From Dyella mobilis (GTDB lineage Bacteria; Pseudomonadota; Gammaproteobacteria; Xanthomonadales; Rhodanobacteraceae), in assembly GCF_016904945.1 (NCBI RefSeq), contig NZ_JADIKF010000040.1:1214943-1278942 (forward strand): a stretch of 64,000 nt of DNA. Reading direction: 5' to 3'. The translations under genes and the position numbers were made by a program. Shown here in pieces: positions 45,450 to 53,023 of the stretch; the first letter of the stretch is position 1; each line of letters starts with the position of its first letter. The notes under the pieces are model-generated. The model saw nothing but the letters and a program-made list of their open reading frames with translations. It was not told the origin of the DNA and did not search any database.

Positions 45450-46058
45450 GAAGCCAAGAAGCCCCGCGGACGGCCGCGCGCCTACGACCCTGCCCAAGCA
45501 CTGGCGGGTGCGCAGGAGACATTCTGGCGCCAGGGCTATTCCGCCACCTCGCTGGATGACCTGAGTGAGGCGACCGGCATGAATCGCCCAAGCCTGTACG
45601 CCGCATTCGGCGACAAGCGCGCGCTGTATCTCGCCGCGATGGACGATTACGTGGCAGCCGCCCAGCACGCGATGGGCGAGACGTTGTCGTCAGACGCACC
45701 GCTTGAACAGGCTCTGTTGCAGGTGTGCGACCTGGCCTTGGGTCTTTACTTCCCGGCTCAGGGCGGTGCTCGCGGCTGCTTCCTGATCGGCACGTCGCTG
45801 GCCGAAGCGATGAACGATGACGAGGTGCGCGAAAAGCTGCATGCAGCGCTGACAGGTTTCGACGATGCTTTCGAAGCGCGCTTCAAGCGCGCGCGCAAGC
45901 AAGGGGAAATCGCTGCCAACACCAAGCCAGCCGTGCTGGCAAAACTGGCGTCCGCGATCATTCACACCTTGGCGTTGCGCTCACGCACGGGTGACACGCG
46001 CGCTTCGTTGCGGGCAACGGCGGTGGCGGGGATCAAAATGATTTGCGCGGCGAGCTGA
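45438..46058 (+). CDS. TetR/AcrR-family transcriptional regulator
   Basis: A 206-residue repressor. The N-terminal DNA-binding domain (about 10-60) starts at RGRPRAYDPAQALAGA and has the TetR helix-turn-helix (YSATSLDDLSEATGMNRPSLY, recognised by T-S-L-x-D-L and the SLYAAFGDK turn). The C-terminal ligand domain is helical and resembles the AcrR/TetR_C_16-type group (GGARGCFLIGTSLAEA). It faces the GST gene divergently, with two inverted operator-like sites between them, one over its own start codon. It would be displaced by an electrophile or drug that the GST handles; the ligand is unknown. Confidence 0.9.
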   Translation: MVQKEAKKPRGRPRAYDPAQALAGAQETFWRQGYSATSLDDLSEATGMNRPSLYAAFGDKRALYLAAMDDYVAAAQHAMGETLSSDAPLEQALLQVCDLALGLYFPAQGGARGCFLIGTSLAEAMNDDEVREKLHAALTGFDDAFEARFKRARKQGEIAANTKPAVLAKLASAIIHTLALRSRTGDTRASLRATAVAGIKMICAAS

Positions 46059-46085
46059 GGCGCTGCGCCGTCGGCGTCGCCGCAC

Positions 46086-46487
46086 TCAATCCTTCATGCG
46101 AACAAAGCTGCGCATGGTCTGCCCCTCGACGGTTTGAAAAACGGTAGGCCGAGGACGGCCTTCATCGGTGGCGATAAACACGAAGTGGTCCCCGTCCAGC
46201 ACATAACTGGCTGGTAGGGCTTTGCCGGCATCGCTGCCGATGGCATCGACCCAGGTGATGGCTTTGGGCGTGACCGAAGCATCGAGGGTAAAGCTGCCTT
46301 CCAGCACGAGGTCGCCCCCGACGGTACGCACCACGAAACGCTGGCCGGTAAAGGTGGTGATGGTTCCGGCCCCGCCGTGTTCTTCGTCGGGCTTGTCGGC
46401 GATGCCGTCAGCTTCGTGTGCGGTTTGTAGCCAGTTGCCTTGCAGCGAAGCGAGGTCATTGTCGGAAGCGTGGTTGTCCACTTGCAT
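46086..46487 (-). CDS. TIGR03067-like domain protein
   Basis: A 133-residue protein without signal peptide or transmembrane helix. It has the pattern of the TIGR03067 family: an early DLASLQGNWLQT (family: L-x-LQG-x-W), a beta-rich middle with GQRFVVRTVGGDLVLEGSFTL, then KAITWVDAIGSDAGKALPAS and a final phenylalanine-rich strand. The family is widespread, of unknown function, often in proteins with a lipocalin-like fold. I chose the ATG at 46487 because GGAG lies six bases upstream. It is convergent with the TetR gene (27-base gap). Confidence 0.7.
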   Translation of the reverse strand: MQVDNHASDNDLASLQGNWLQTAHEADGIADKPDEEHGGAGTITTFTGQRFVVRTVGGDLVLEGSFTLDASVTPKAITWVDAIGSDAGKALPASYVLDGDHFVFIATDEGRPRPTVFQTVEGQTMRSFVRMKD

Positions 46488-46702
46488 GTAACTCTCCAAT
46501 GTTCTCCCTGCGGGGAGAGGCTGGTTGAGGAGCTGATTCTGCGACAGTGCTTTGTACTAGTGAAGCGCTGCTAAGAGCACGCTTGCGCATTGATGCAGCG
46601 CTGCGCAAGCCGTGGCCCCTCACCCCAACCCTCTCCCCGGAGGGGAGAGGGAGAAAAGCTTGCCACTTTAGGCGAGAAAGGAAATGAGGGAGGGCCGGGT
46701 AA
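46488..46702. repeat. Intergenic block with two palindromic repeats
   Basis: A shortened copy at 46503-46530 (CTCCCTGCGGGGAG then GGTTGAGG) and a full inverted copy at 46613-46651 (GGCCCCTCACCCC then CTCTCCCCGGAGGGGAG). GCGCAAGCCGTGG adjoins the second, a flank also found at 52.9 kb. No gene is seen. Confidence 0.75.
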
Positions 46703-48061
46703 TTAGCCGATCCCCATGCCAGCGATGCCGCTTATCTCGCTTTCATCAAACCCGGCCATGCCGGCAAAGCGACGCCCGCGTTCGGCATAGTCGTGATACT
46801 GGTCGAAACTCGGCGCACCCGGCGACAGCAGCACAGTACCGCCTTCGGGAGTGACGATGCGCGCCATCTCGATGGCATCGGTGAGCTTGTCGACGTCGCC
46901 CAGCGGTACTTCCGATTTGCCGCTACGCAGCGCCATGGCGATGCGCGGGCCGTTGGCGCCCTGGGTGATGATGCGCAAGGCGGTACGCGTTTTCACCGCA
47001 TCGACGAAACTACCCCAATCCAGGCCGCGATCGTGGCCGCCGACGATGACCGTGACCTCGCGTCCTTGCAGGCTCTCCAGCGCAGCGAGGGTCGCCTGCG
47101 GCGTGGTGCTGATGGAGTCGTTGATCCAATGCAAGCCGTCGCGCTCGCCCAACAGTTGCAGGCGATGCGGCAGCGGGCGGAACGTAGCGAGCGCCTGTGC
47201 TGCGGCGACGGCATCGACGTTCATCGCTTCCAGTGCGGCAAGTGCAGCGCAAGCGTTCAGTGCGTTGTGCGCGCCGGGTATGGCCACGTTTTCCAGTGGG
47301 AACACGTCGACATCGCCACGACGGATAAAGCCTTCCGCCACGTGCCAGCCATCGGCCTGCCCAAATATCAAGCGTTGCGCATGCTGCGCGGTTTTTTCCA
47401 GCAAGGGTGCCTGGTGGGCGTTGACCAACAAGCGGCGAGCGACGTCGGCCAGTTTTAGCTTGTCGGCCACGTAGCGTTCGCGCGTGCCGTGCCAGTCGAG
47501 GTGTTCTTCGTAAAGACTGGTAATGACGCCCAGTTCCAACGGACCGGCTTCGCTGGTCTGGAAACTGGACAGCTCGATCGCCCACAGCTCGGCTTCCTCA
47601 TCGAGCAGTTCCAGCAAGGGCAAGCCGATATTGCCGGCCAGTGCCGTGCGCACACCGAGCGAACGCGCCAGATGCGCCAGCAGCGCAGTAGTGGTGCTCT
47701 TGCCCTTGGTGCCAGTGATGGCGACGACACGCGCCTGCGGATTTTCGCCGAACCACAACGCCGTGCCGGAGGTGAAGCGCGTACCTTGCGCCTGCGCGGT
47801 GACGATCGCCGGCTTGTACGCCGAAATGCCCGGGGACTTGATGACGATGTCGTACGCGCTCAATGCCACGGCATCGGGCTCGTGCGGATAGATGCGCAGT
47901 GCCGCATCGAAATCCTGAGCCTGCGCCACTTCATCTTCGCCGCAGTAAAGCGCCAGCGGCAGCTCCGGCAAACGCTTGCGCAAGGCGCGGATGGCGGCAC
48001 GCCCTTCGCGACCGAAGCCCCAGATGCCGACGCGCTGCCCGGCTAGTTCGGCGATGCGCAT
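46703..48061 (-). CDS. murD2: MurD2: UDP-N-acetylmuramoyl-L-alanine--L-glutamate ligase
   Basis: A 452-residue Mur ligase. The N-terminal Rossmann-like domain (VGIWGFGREGRAAIRAL) binds the UDP-sugar, the central ATPase has GTKGKST at 117-123, and the C-terminal domain carries the substrate lysine region around KTRTALRIITQG. It resembles MurD, but its neighbour is murL. In Xanthomonas oryzae this pair replaces the MurI/MurD route: MurD2 adds L-Glu to UDP-MurNAc-L-Ala, and MurL then epimerises the terminal L-Glu to D-Glu. The ATG at 48061 starts one base after the murL stop, so the genes are translationally coupled with murL first. The MurD2 name is chosen from context; standard MurD would be the alternative without murL. 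Confidence 0.88.
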   Translation of the reverse strand: MRIAELAGQRVGIWGFGREGRAAIRALRKRLPELPLALYCGEDEVAQAQDFDAALRIYPHEPDAVALSAYDIVIKSPGISAYKPAIVTAQAQGTRFTSGTALWFGENPQARVVAITGTKGKSTTTALLAHLARSLGVRTALAGNIGLPLLELLDEEAELWAIELSSFQTSEAGPLELGVITSLYEEHLDWHGTRERYVADKLKLADVARRLLVNAHQAPLLEKTAQHAQRLIFGQADGWHVAEGFIRRGDVDVFPLENVAIPGAHNALNACAALAALEAMNVDAVAAAQALATFRPLPHRLQLLGERDGLHWINDSISTTPQATLAALESLQGREVTVIVGGHDRGLDWGSFVDAVKTRTALRIITQGANGPRIAMALRSGKSEVPLGDVDKLTDAIEMARIVTPEGGTVLLSPGAPSFDQYHDYAERGRRFAGMAGFDESEISGIAGMGIG

Positions 48062-48062
48062 A

Positions 48063-49418
48063 TCAGCCGATCACCGCTAGTGCGGCCTGCAGGCGTGCGG
48101 GCACGCGATGTTCGCTGGATGGCTGCAACCACGGTTCCAGCGCCAGCCCTGCCACATCCAGTTGCGGCAGGATTTCGCTGCGGAAGCGCGCGATGAGTGC
48201 ATCTTCCTGCCACTCCGGTCGCTGGCTCAGGGCATACATCGCCGCACGCGCTTCGGCGCCCTCGCCCACGCACTCGAACGGCTTGTGGTCGTGGTATTCG
48301 AGCAGCGCGTCGAAACCGGCGGCTTGCGTTTCGTCATCGAGCAGGTTGCGCCCGAAGATGCCGAGCAAACGCGGCTTGGGCAGGAACGGCGCCAAGGCCA
48401 GGAACACGAAGTGGCACTTCGGGCATTGTCCGCACCAGCGATCCGCCGGCTTCGGGCCGAGGATCTTGAAGTTACGGTTGCAACTGGAGAACGCATCGAA
48501 ATACGGCGTGAGCTTGGCAAAGGCACGGGTGATGGCCAGTTCCGAGTACGGGCGCAGCAACGAGCAGTAATCCAGATCGACCGCGACGTGCGTATGCAGC
48601 CATTCGCTGAGCATCTGCTCGAACGCGTAGCCCTTGCTCCACTGGTGATTCACCTGCTGGCCTTCGTATTCCAGCGTGGCGGCAGAAGCGGAGCGTTCGT
48701 TGGCAAAGGCGATGCTGTCGTAGCCGTAGAGGATCGCAGCGACGGCAAGAATGGCCGAATTCACCGCGGTCACCGGAATGTGGCCGTTCCACGCACCGAG
48801 GCGATTGAGCTCGAACAGGCCCGGCGCGAGTTCGCGCTGAATATTGAGCGTAGGCAGGCCGGTGCGTTCGGCGCAGGCGGCAATCAGCGGCGAGTTGCCG
48901 ACCCATACCGCGGTGGCTTCGCCGCCGATCTGCTTGATTGCTTCCACGGCGACGAGAGAATCTTTGCCGCCGCCAATGGGGACCAGGGTGCGCTTGGGTA
49001 GATGGAGCGCTTTCGCAAGAGTGTCCCCCTCACCCCGACCCTCTGAGCTGCGCGGAAACGCAATGCGTCCACGCAAATCCAAGCCGTTGCGATAAGCGAA
49101 TTCGGCCAGACCGTGCAGGTAAAGGGCGTCGAGCAGATTCGCCGTGCAGTCGTCCAACGGCCCGTCGGCTAGTTCGATCTTCGGCGGCACGCCGGCTTTG
49201 TAGTAGCTGACGCCGGCAATCAAATGCAGCAGCTTCAGCGCCGCCTCAAAGGCGTGCTTGTTTTCGGCCGGCACGGCGGGCGCGGCGGGAAAGCGCACGC
49301 GCTCGATCAGCTCCTCGCCCTGGTCGAAGGCGTACACCAGCTCGGCCACGCCGTCGGCATAGCTGCAGCGCACGAAACGGAAGACCTGGGTCAGGCGGGG
49401 TTGGATCGGGTTGGTCAC
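48063..49418 (-). CDS. murL: MurL: UDP-MurNAc-L-Ala-L-Glu epimerase
   Basis: A 451-residue enzyme matching Xanthomonas MurL, which uses ATP to convert the terminal L-Glu of UDP-MurNAc-L-Ala-L-Glu to D-Glu. Landmarks are the N-terminal FRFVRCSYADGVAELVYAFD, a PP-loop-like nucleotide motif GGGKDS at 149-154, and a cysteine cluster C-G-Q-C-P-K-C in the C-terminal third. The start is GTG at 49418. Residues ~123-138 (RSSEGRGEGDTLAKAL) appear to be encoded by a partial copy of the palindromic repeat at 49025-49046; the segment lies between the N-terminal domain and the nucleotide-binding motif. It is followed after one base by murD2. Confidence 0.88.
   Translation of the reverse strand: MTNPIQPRLTQVFRFVRCSYADGVAELVYAFDQGEELIERVRFPAAPAVPAENKHAFEAALKLLHLIAGVSYYKAGVPPKIELADGPLDDCTANLLDALYLHGLAEFAYRNGLDLRGRIAFPRSSEGRGEGDTLAKALHLPKRTLVPIGGGKDSLVAVEAIKQIGGEATAVWVGNSPLIAACAERTGLPTLNIQRELAPGLFELNRLGAWNGHIPVTAVNSAILAVAAILYGYDSIAFANERSASAATLEYEGQQVNHQWSKGYAFEQMLSEWLHTHVAVDLDYCSLLRPYSELAITRAFAKLTPYFDAFSSCNRNFKILGPKPADRWCGQCPKCHFVFLALAPFLPKPRLLGIFGRNLLDDETQAAGFDALLEYHDHKPFECVGEGAEARAAMYALSQRPEWQEDALIARFRSEILPQLDVAGLALEPWLQPSSEHRVPARLQAALAVIG
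49025..49046. repeat. Partial palindromic repeat inside murL
   Basis: CCCCCTCACCCCGACCCTCT reads as the tail and first arm of the repeat family, preceded by GCAAGAGTGT, the usual flank. In the murL frame it gives SSEGRGEGDTL. The second arm (GGGGAGAGGG) is missing, so this looks like a truncated or decayed copy. Confidence 0.65.
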
Positions 49419-49458
49419 TGGGAAAAGCTCCGATTTCTTTCAATTGCTCGCCAGAGCG

Positions 49459-49561
49459 GCCCCTCAGCCCGCCTCTCTCCCCGGAAGGGAGAAGGGAAGG
49501 AGCAAGGGCGCTGTGCTTTTACTCCCTCTCCCCTCTGGGAAGAGGGCTGGGGTGAGGGGCC
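49459..49561. repeat. Inverted pair of palindromic repeats at the 3' end of the DUF559 gene
   Basis: A copy at 49459-49497 (GGCCCCTCAGCCC orientation) faces one at 49521-49561 (CTCCCTCTCCCC then GGGGTGAGGGGCC). The second overlaps the last 14 codons of the DUF559 gene and supplies its TAA stop. The first lies between that gene and murL. Confidence 0.8.
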
Positions 49562-49899
49562 GCTCTAGCCACAGCCTCCAAAATCACCTCAAGCACCGCC
49601 TCGATGTTCATCAATACATCATTGTTCCAGAAACGCAGCACACGGTAGTCCAATGATTCGAGCCGGCGCGTGCGATCAGCATCCACTGCCATCATTTCCG
49701 CATGTTGTCCGCCGTCCAGTTCCACAATCAGATTCGCTTCGGGACAGACGAAGTCGACGATGTAGCGGTCGATTTCGTGTTGGCGGCGGAATTTGCTTCC
49801 CGTCAGATGTCGATTGCGCAGATGGCGCCAGAGCAGTTGCTCAGCGTCTGTCATATTGCGACGCAGTCCTCGCGCCCGATCGACGTGCATGCGTTTCAT
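49519..49899 (-). CDS. DUF559 (Vsr-like endonuclease fold) protein
   Basis: A 126-residue protein of the DUF559 family, which shares the very-short-patch-repair/PD-(D/E)XK nuclease fold. Landmarks are ARGLRRNMTDAEQLLWRHLR, KFRRQHEIDRYIVDFVCPE (catalytic-type Asp), LIVELDGGQH (E-L-D), and YRVLRFWNNDVL. The active residues appear intact, so it may cut or nick DNA; a biological role is not established. The last ~15 residues (ARAAPHPSPLPRGERE) are encoded by a palindromic repeat copy, which also gives the stop. Repeat pairs lie on both sides of the gene (49459-49561 and 49924-50057). The start at 49899 follows weak context; 'MTDAEQ' at residue 16 is an alternative. Confidence 0.85.
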   Translation of the reverse strand: MKRMHVDRARGLRRNMTDAEQLLWRHLRNRHLTGSKFRRQHEIDRYIVDFVCPEANLIVELDGGQHAEMMAVDADRTRRLESLDYRVLRFWNNDVLMNIEAVLEVILEAVARAAPHPSPLPRGERE

Positions 49900-49923
49900 C
49901 CTGATACGCCCTTTCTGCTTTGC

Positions 49924-50057
49924 CCCTTCTCCCCTCCGGGGAGAAGGTTGGGATGAGGGGCCACTCTTGCGAAAAGGCTACAAGCACAACCCACTCCGAA
50001 TACTACTCAGCGCAAGAATGGCCCCTCACCCTGCCCTCTCCCCGAAGGGAAGAGGGG
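49924..50057. repeat. Inverted pair of palindromic repeats between lysAC and the DUF559 gene
   Basis: A copy at 49924-49963 (CTTCTCCCCTCCGGGGAG then GATGAGGGGCCACTCTTGCG) faces one at 50021-50057 (CGCAAGAATGGCCCCTCACC). The pair has the full layout: arm, tail, CTTGCG flank, ~57-base spacer, CGCAAG flank, tail, arm. Confidence 0.8.
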
Positions 50058-50069
50058 AAAAGCGGGGCG

Positions 50070-52682
50070 TCACTCAATAATGATCTCTTCCGCCTCATCC
50101 CTGAGATTGTACGGCGAGGACATTACTTTGCCGTAGGCGCCGGCCTGGGCGATCAGCATCACGTCGCCCTCTTTCGCTTCCGGCAGGCGGCGGTCGGAGC
50201 CGATGACATCGCCGCTTTCGCAGATCGGGCCAACCACCTGGTACAAGGCGGTGGCCGGCTCGTCCAGGCGGGTGAGGTTCACGATTTCGTGCCAGGCGTC
50301 GTACAAGGCGGGGCGGATCAGGCTGTTCATGCCGGTGTCCACGCCGAGGTAACGCCAGGAACCCTTGCCCTTCTGCTGGGTCACGCGAGTGATCAGCACG
50401 CCGGCATCGGCCACCAGGTAACGCCCAGGCTCCATCCACAGCTGGTAGTGCGGATAGGCCCCCTTCACCTTGCGCAGCACTTCTTCCAGCGCGGCGATAT
50501 CCAGCTGCGCCTCGCCCGGATGCGAGGGCACGCCGAGGCCACCGCCAATATCCAGGAAGGCCACGCTGCCGATGCGCTCGGCCAGGCTGGCGAGCTGGTT
50601 GTAGACCTCGCCCCAGTGCTTGTCGTCCAGGATGCCGGAGCCCAGATGCGCGTGCAGGCCGCGCACGGTGACACCGTGGGCGTCGGCCAGGCGCAGGAAC
50701 GCGTCAACGTGTTCGACCGGCAGGCCGAATTTGCTGCCACTGCCACCGGTGCGCACTTTCTCGTGATGCCCCAGGCCGCGGCCGAGATCGACACGCAGCA
50801 CGATCTCGCGCCCACGGAACACTTCGCCCCAATGCTCCAGCGGATAGAGCGAATCGAGCGAAACCGTGGCGCGGGTGCTCAATGCCCAAACGTAGTCTTC
50901 GCGCGGTGCGAAGTTGGGCGTGAACAGCAGCGGCGCAGATTCCGGCACTGTCGCCATCACCGCTTTCAGCTCGCCCGGCGACACGCATTCGAAACCGAAG
51001 CCTTCTTCGGCCAGCGCACGCAGGATGGCCGGATGCGTGTTCGCCTTCACGGCGTAATGCAGGCGATCGACAGAGGCAAGCGTTTTCAGCTCGCGCGCCT
51101 GTTTGCGCACCGTCGGCAAGTGGTAGACATAGCGCGGCGTGGCTTGCTCGCCCAGCGCCAGCAACTGATCGCGGCATTGGGTACGCCACCATGCATCGCC
51201 GGCAGCTACCGTTTCGCCGCTGCCGTACAGGGTTTGCCAGCTCGGGCCGAACAAGGCGCTGTCGTCGGTACGCAGCGCACCGGCGGCCACCAGCATTTCA
51301 TGCAGGCGCGGCACCAGTTCGTCGACCACGCTCTCGTCCACCACAAAGGTGAGGTTGAGGTTGTTCGACGATTGCGAGATCAAATGCACGCGCAACTGGC
51401 CGAATTCGGCCAGCACGCCGGACAAGGTATGCAGCATCGAACGCATGCCGCGACCGACCAGGGTGATCGCGGCGCAGGGTGCGATGATCTTCACCCGGCA
51501 CACCTTGGCCAGGTCGCTGGCCAGCGCTGCCACGGCGTCGGAATCGAGCAGGTTTTCGGTGGGGTCCAGCGATACGGTGACGTTGGTTTCGGCCGAACCG
51601 ATCAGATCCACCGACAGGCCATGCTGCTTGAAATGCGAGAACACGTCGGCCAAAAAGCCGACCTGCTGCCACATGCCCACCGATTCCATCGAGACCAGGG
51701 TGAGTCCTTTGCGCGCGCTGATGGCTTTGACGCTGGGTGCGTGCTCGCGTACTTCCGGACCGATCACGGTGCCTTCCAGCTCGGGCCGGTTGGTGTCCTT
51801 GATCAACATTGGCACGCGCGGTTCGCGCAACGGCGACAGGCAGCGCGGATGCAGCACTTTCGCACCGGTGGAGGCGATTTCCTGCGCTTCTTCGTAATCG
51901 AGTTTCTGTAACAGGCGAGCACCCTGCACCTGGCGCGGATTGGCGGTGAACATGCCGGCCACGTCGGTCCAGATTTCCACCCGCTGCGCTTTCAGCAGTG
52001 CACCGAAATACGACGCGGACGTATCGGAACCGCCACGGCCGAGCAGCACGGTGCGGCCCTGCGATTCGCGCGCAATGAAGCCCTGCGTGATGAACACTTC
52101 GCCCTGTTGCGACAGGCGCGCGTTCAAGGACGGATCCGGTTTGGCTTCCACCATCGCCGAGAGCAGCTTGGTGCGCTCGTTCTGGTTGGGCAGCGCCACG
52201 GCAGCGAGGCAATCGCGGGCATCCACCCACTGGGTGGACAGGCCGCTGTGCGTGAGAAACGCCGCACCCAGCGCGCTGGACATCAATTCGCCATGCGCCT
52301 GCACCAGCGCCGCCCAGGCCAGCTCGCCCAGCATTGCGGGGCCTTCTTCGGCCAGCTTGGCCAGTTCGGCCAGTCGCGCGCCGAGTGTTTCCGGAACCGC
52401 CAGCTGCATGTGACCGAGCAAGTCGTAGTGACGTTGCGCGATCGCCTTCGCAGCCTCGATACGTTTGCCTTTGTCTTCCTGCGCGCACATCTGTTTGAGT
52501 GCGTCGGTGATGCCGGTGAGCGCGGACACGACCACCAGCACGCGTGCACCTTCGGCGCGACGGCTGGCAACGAGCTCACGGATGTTCTGCCAACGAGGCA
52601 GGGTGGCGACACTGGTGCCGCCAAACTTCATCACGATCCAGGATGCGCCGGAGCTAAGCGGCGCGGGGGCATTCGAGGTCAC
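50070..52682 (-). CDS. lysAC: Bifunctional aspartate kinase / diaminopimelate decarboxylase
   Basis: An 870-residue fusion joining the first and last enzymes of lysine synthesis. Residues ~15-460 are aspartate kinase: MKFGGTSVA, VFITQGFIA, GRGGSDTSA, then tandem ACT domains (GLTLVSMESVGMW and CAAITLVGRG) that give feedback control. Residues ~500-870 are diaminopimelate decarboxylase: PLP lysine K546 in HYAVKANTHP, then HAHLGSG, FLDIGGGLG, ICESGD and AGAYGKVMSS. The enzyme phosphorylates aspartate and decarboxylates meso-DAP to lysine. The same fusion is known in Xanthomonas and Xylella. The start is GTG at 52682. It is flanked by repeat clusters, with fumarase upstream. Confidence 0.95.
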   Translation of the reverse strand: MTSNAPAPLSSGASWIVMKFGGTSVATLPRWQNIRELVASRRAEGARVLVVVSALTGITDALKQMCAQEDKGKRIEAAKAIAQRHYDLLGHMQLAVPETLGARLAELAKLAEEGPAMLGELAWAALVQAHGELMSSALGAAFLTHSGLSTQWVDARDCLAAVALPNQNERTKLLSAMVEAKPDPSLNARLSQQGEVFITQGFIARESQGRTVLLGRGGSDTSASYFGALLKAQRVEIWTDVAGMFTANPRQVQGARLLQKLDYEEAQEIASTGAKVLHPRCLSPLREPRVPMLIKDTNRPELEGTVIGPEVREHAPSVKAISARKGLTLVSMESVGMWQQVGFLADVFSHFKQHGLSVDLIGSAETNVTVSLDPTENLLDSDAVAALASDLAKVCRVKIIAPCAAITLVGRGMRSMLHTLSGVLAEFGQLRVHLISQSSNNLNLTFVVDESVVDELVPRLHEMLVAAGALRTDDSALFGPSWQTLYGSGETVAAGDAWWRTQCRDQLLALGEQATPRYVYHLPTVRKQARELKTLASVDRLHYAVKANTHPAILRALAEEGFGFECVSPGELKAVMATVPESAPLLFTPNFAPREDYVWALSTRATVSLDSLYPLEHWGEVFRGREIVLRVDLGRGLGHHEKVRTGGSGSKFGLPVEHVDAFLRLADAHGVTVRGLHAHLGSGILDDKHWGEVYNQLASLAERIGSVAFLDIGGGLGVPSHPGEAQLDIAALEEVLRKVKGAYPHYQLWMEPGRYLVADAGVLITRVTQQKGKGSWRYLGVDTGMNSLIRPALYDAWHEIVNLTRLDEPATALYQVVGPICESGDVIGSDRRLPEAKEGDVMLIAQAGAYGKVMSSPYNLRDEAEEIIIE

Positions 52683-53023
52683 GGTTTCTCTGTCAGGGTT
52701 GCGGGGAAGACAATCCTGCCAGTGTTGCGCTGCATCAGCCGGAATGCAACCGGCGATAAGGCATATGGATGGCTAAATGCGGGCAATCTTTTGCTCCCTC
52801 TCTCCTTCGGGGAGAGGGCTGGGGTGAGGGGGCAATCTTGGGTTAGAGCTAGATCGAAGAGCGATTCAAATGAAGCACCGCGCAAGCCCTGGCCCCTCAC
52901 CCAACCCTCTCCCCGGAGGGGAGAGGGCTTAAAGCGATGAGGCGCCGCGCAAGCCGTGGCCCCTCACCTCAATCCTCTCCCCGGAGGGGAGAGGAGGCGA
53001 ACGTATGCGCTACGCGCATGGTC
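52683..53023. repeat. Intergenic block with three palindromic repeats
   Basis: Copies at 52794-52832, 52891-52927 and 52958-52997, the first inverted relative to the others. The last two carry the same preceding flank (CGCGCAAGCC(C/G)TGGCCCC), so one looks like a tandem duplication of the other. It separates lysAC from the fumarase gene on the same strand. No gene is seen. Confidence 0.8.

Noticed and set aside
46703..48061. Ordinary MurD
   Set aside because: Possible by motif, but immediate coupling to murL favours the MurD2 role; recorded as the alternative.
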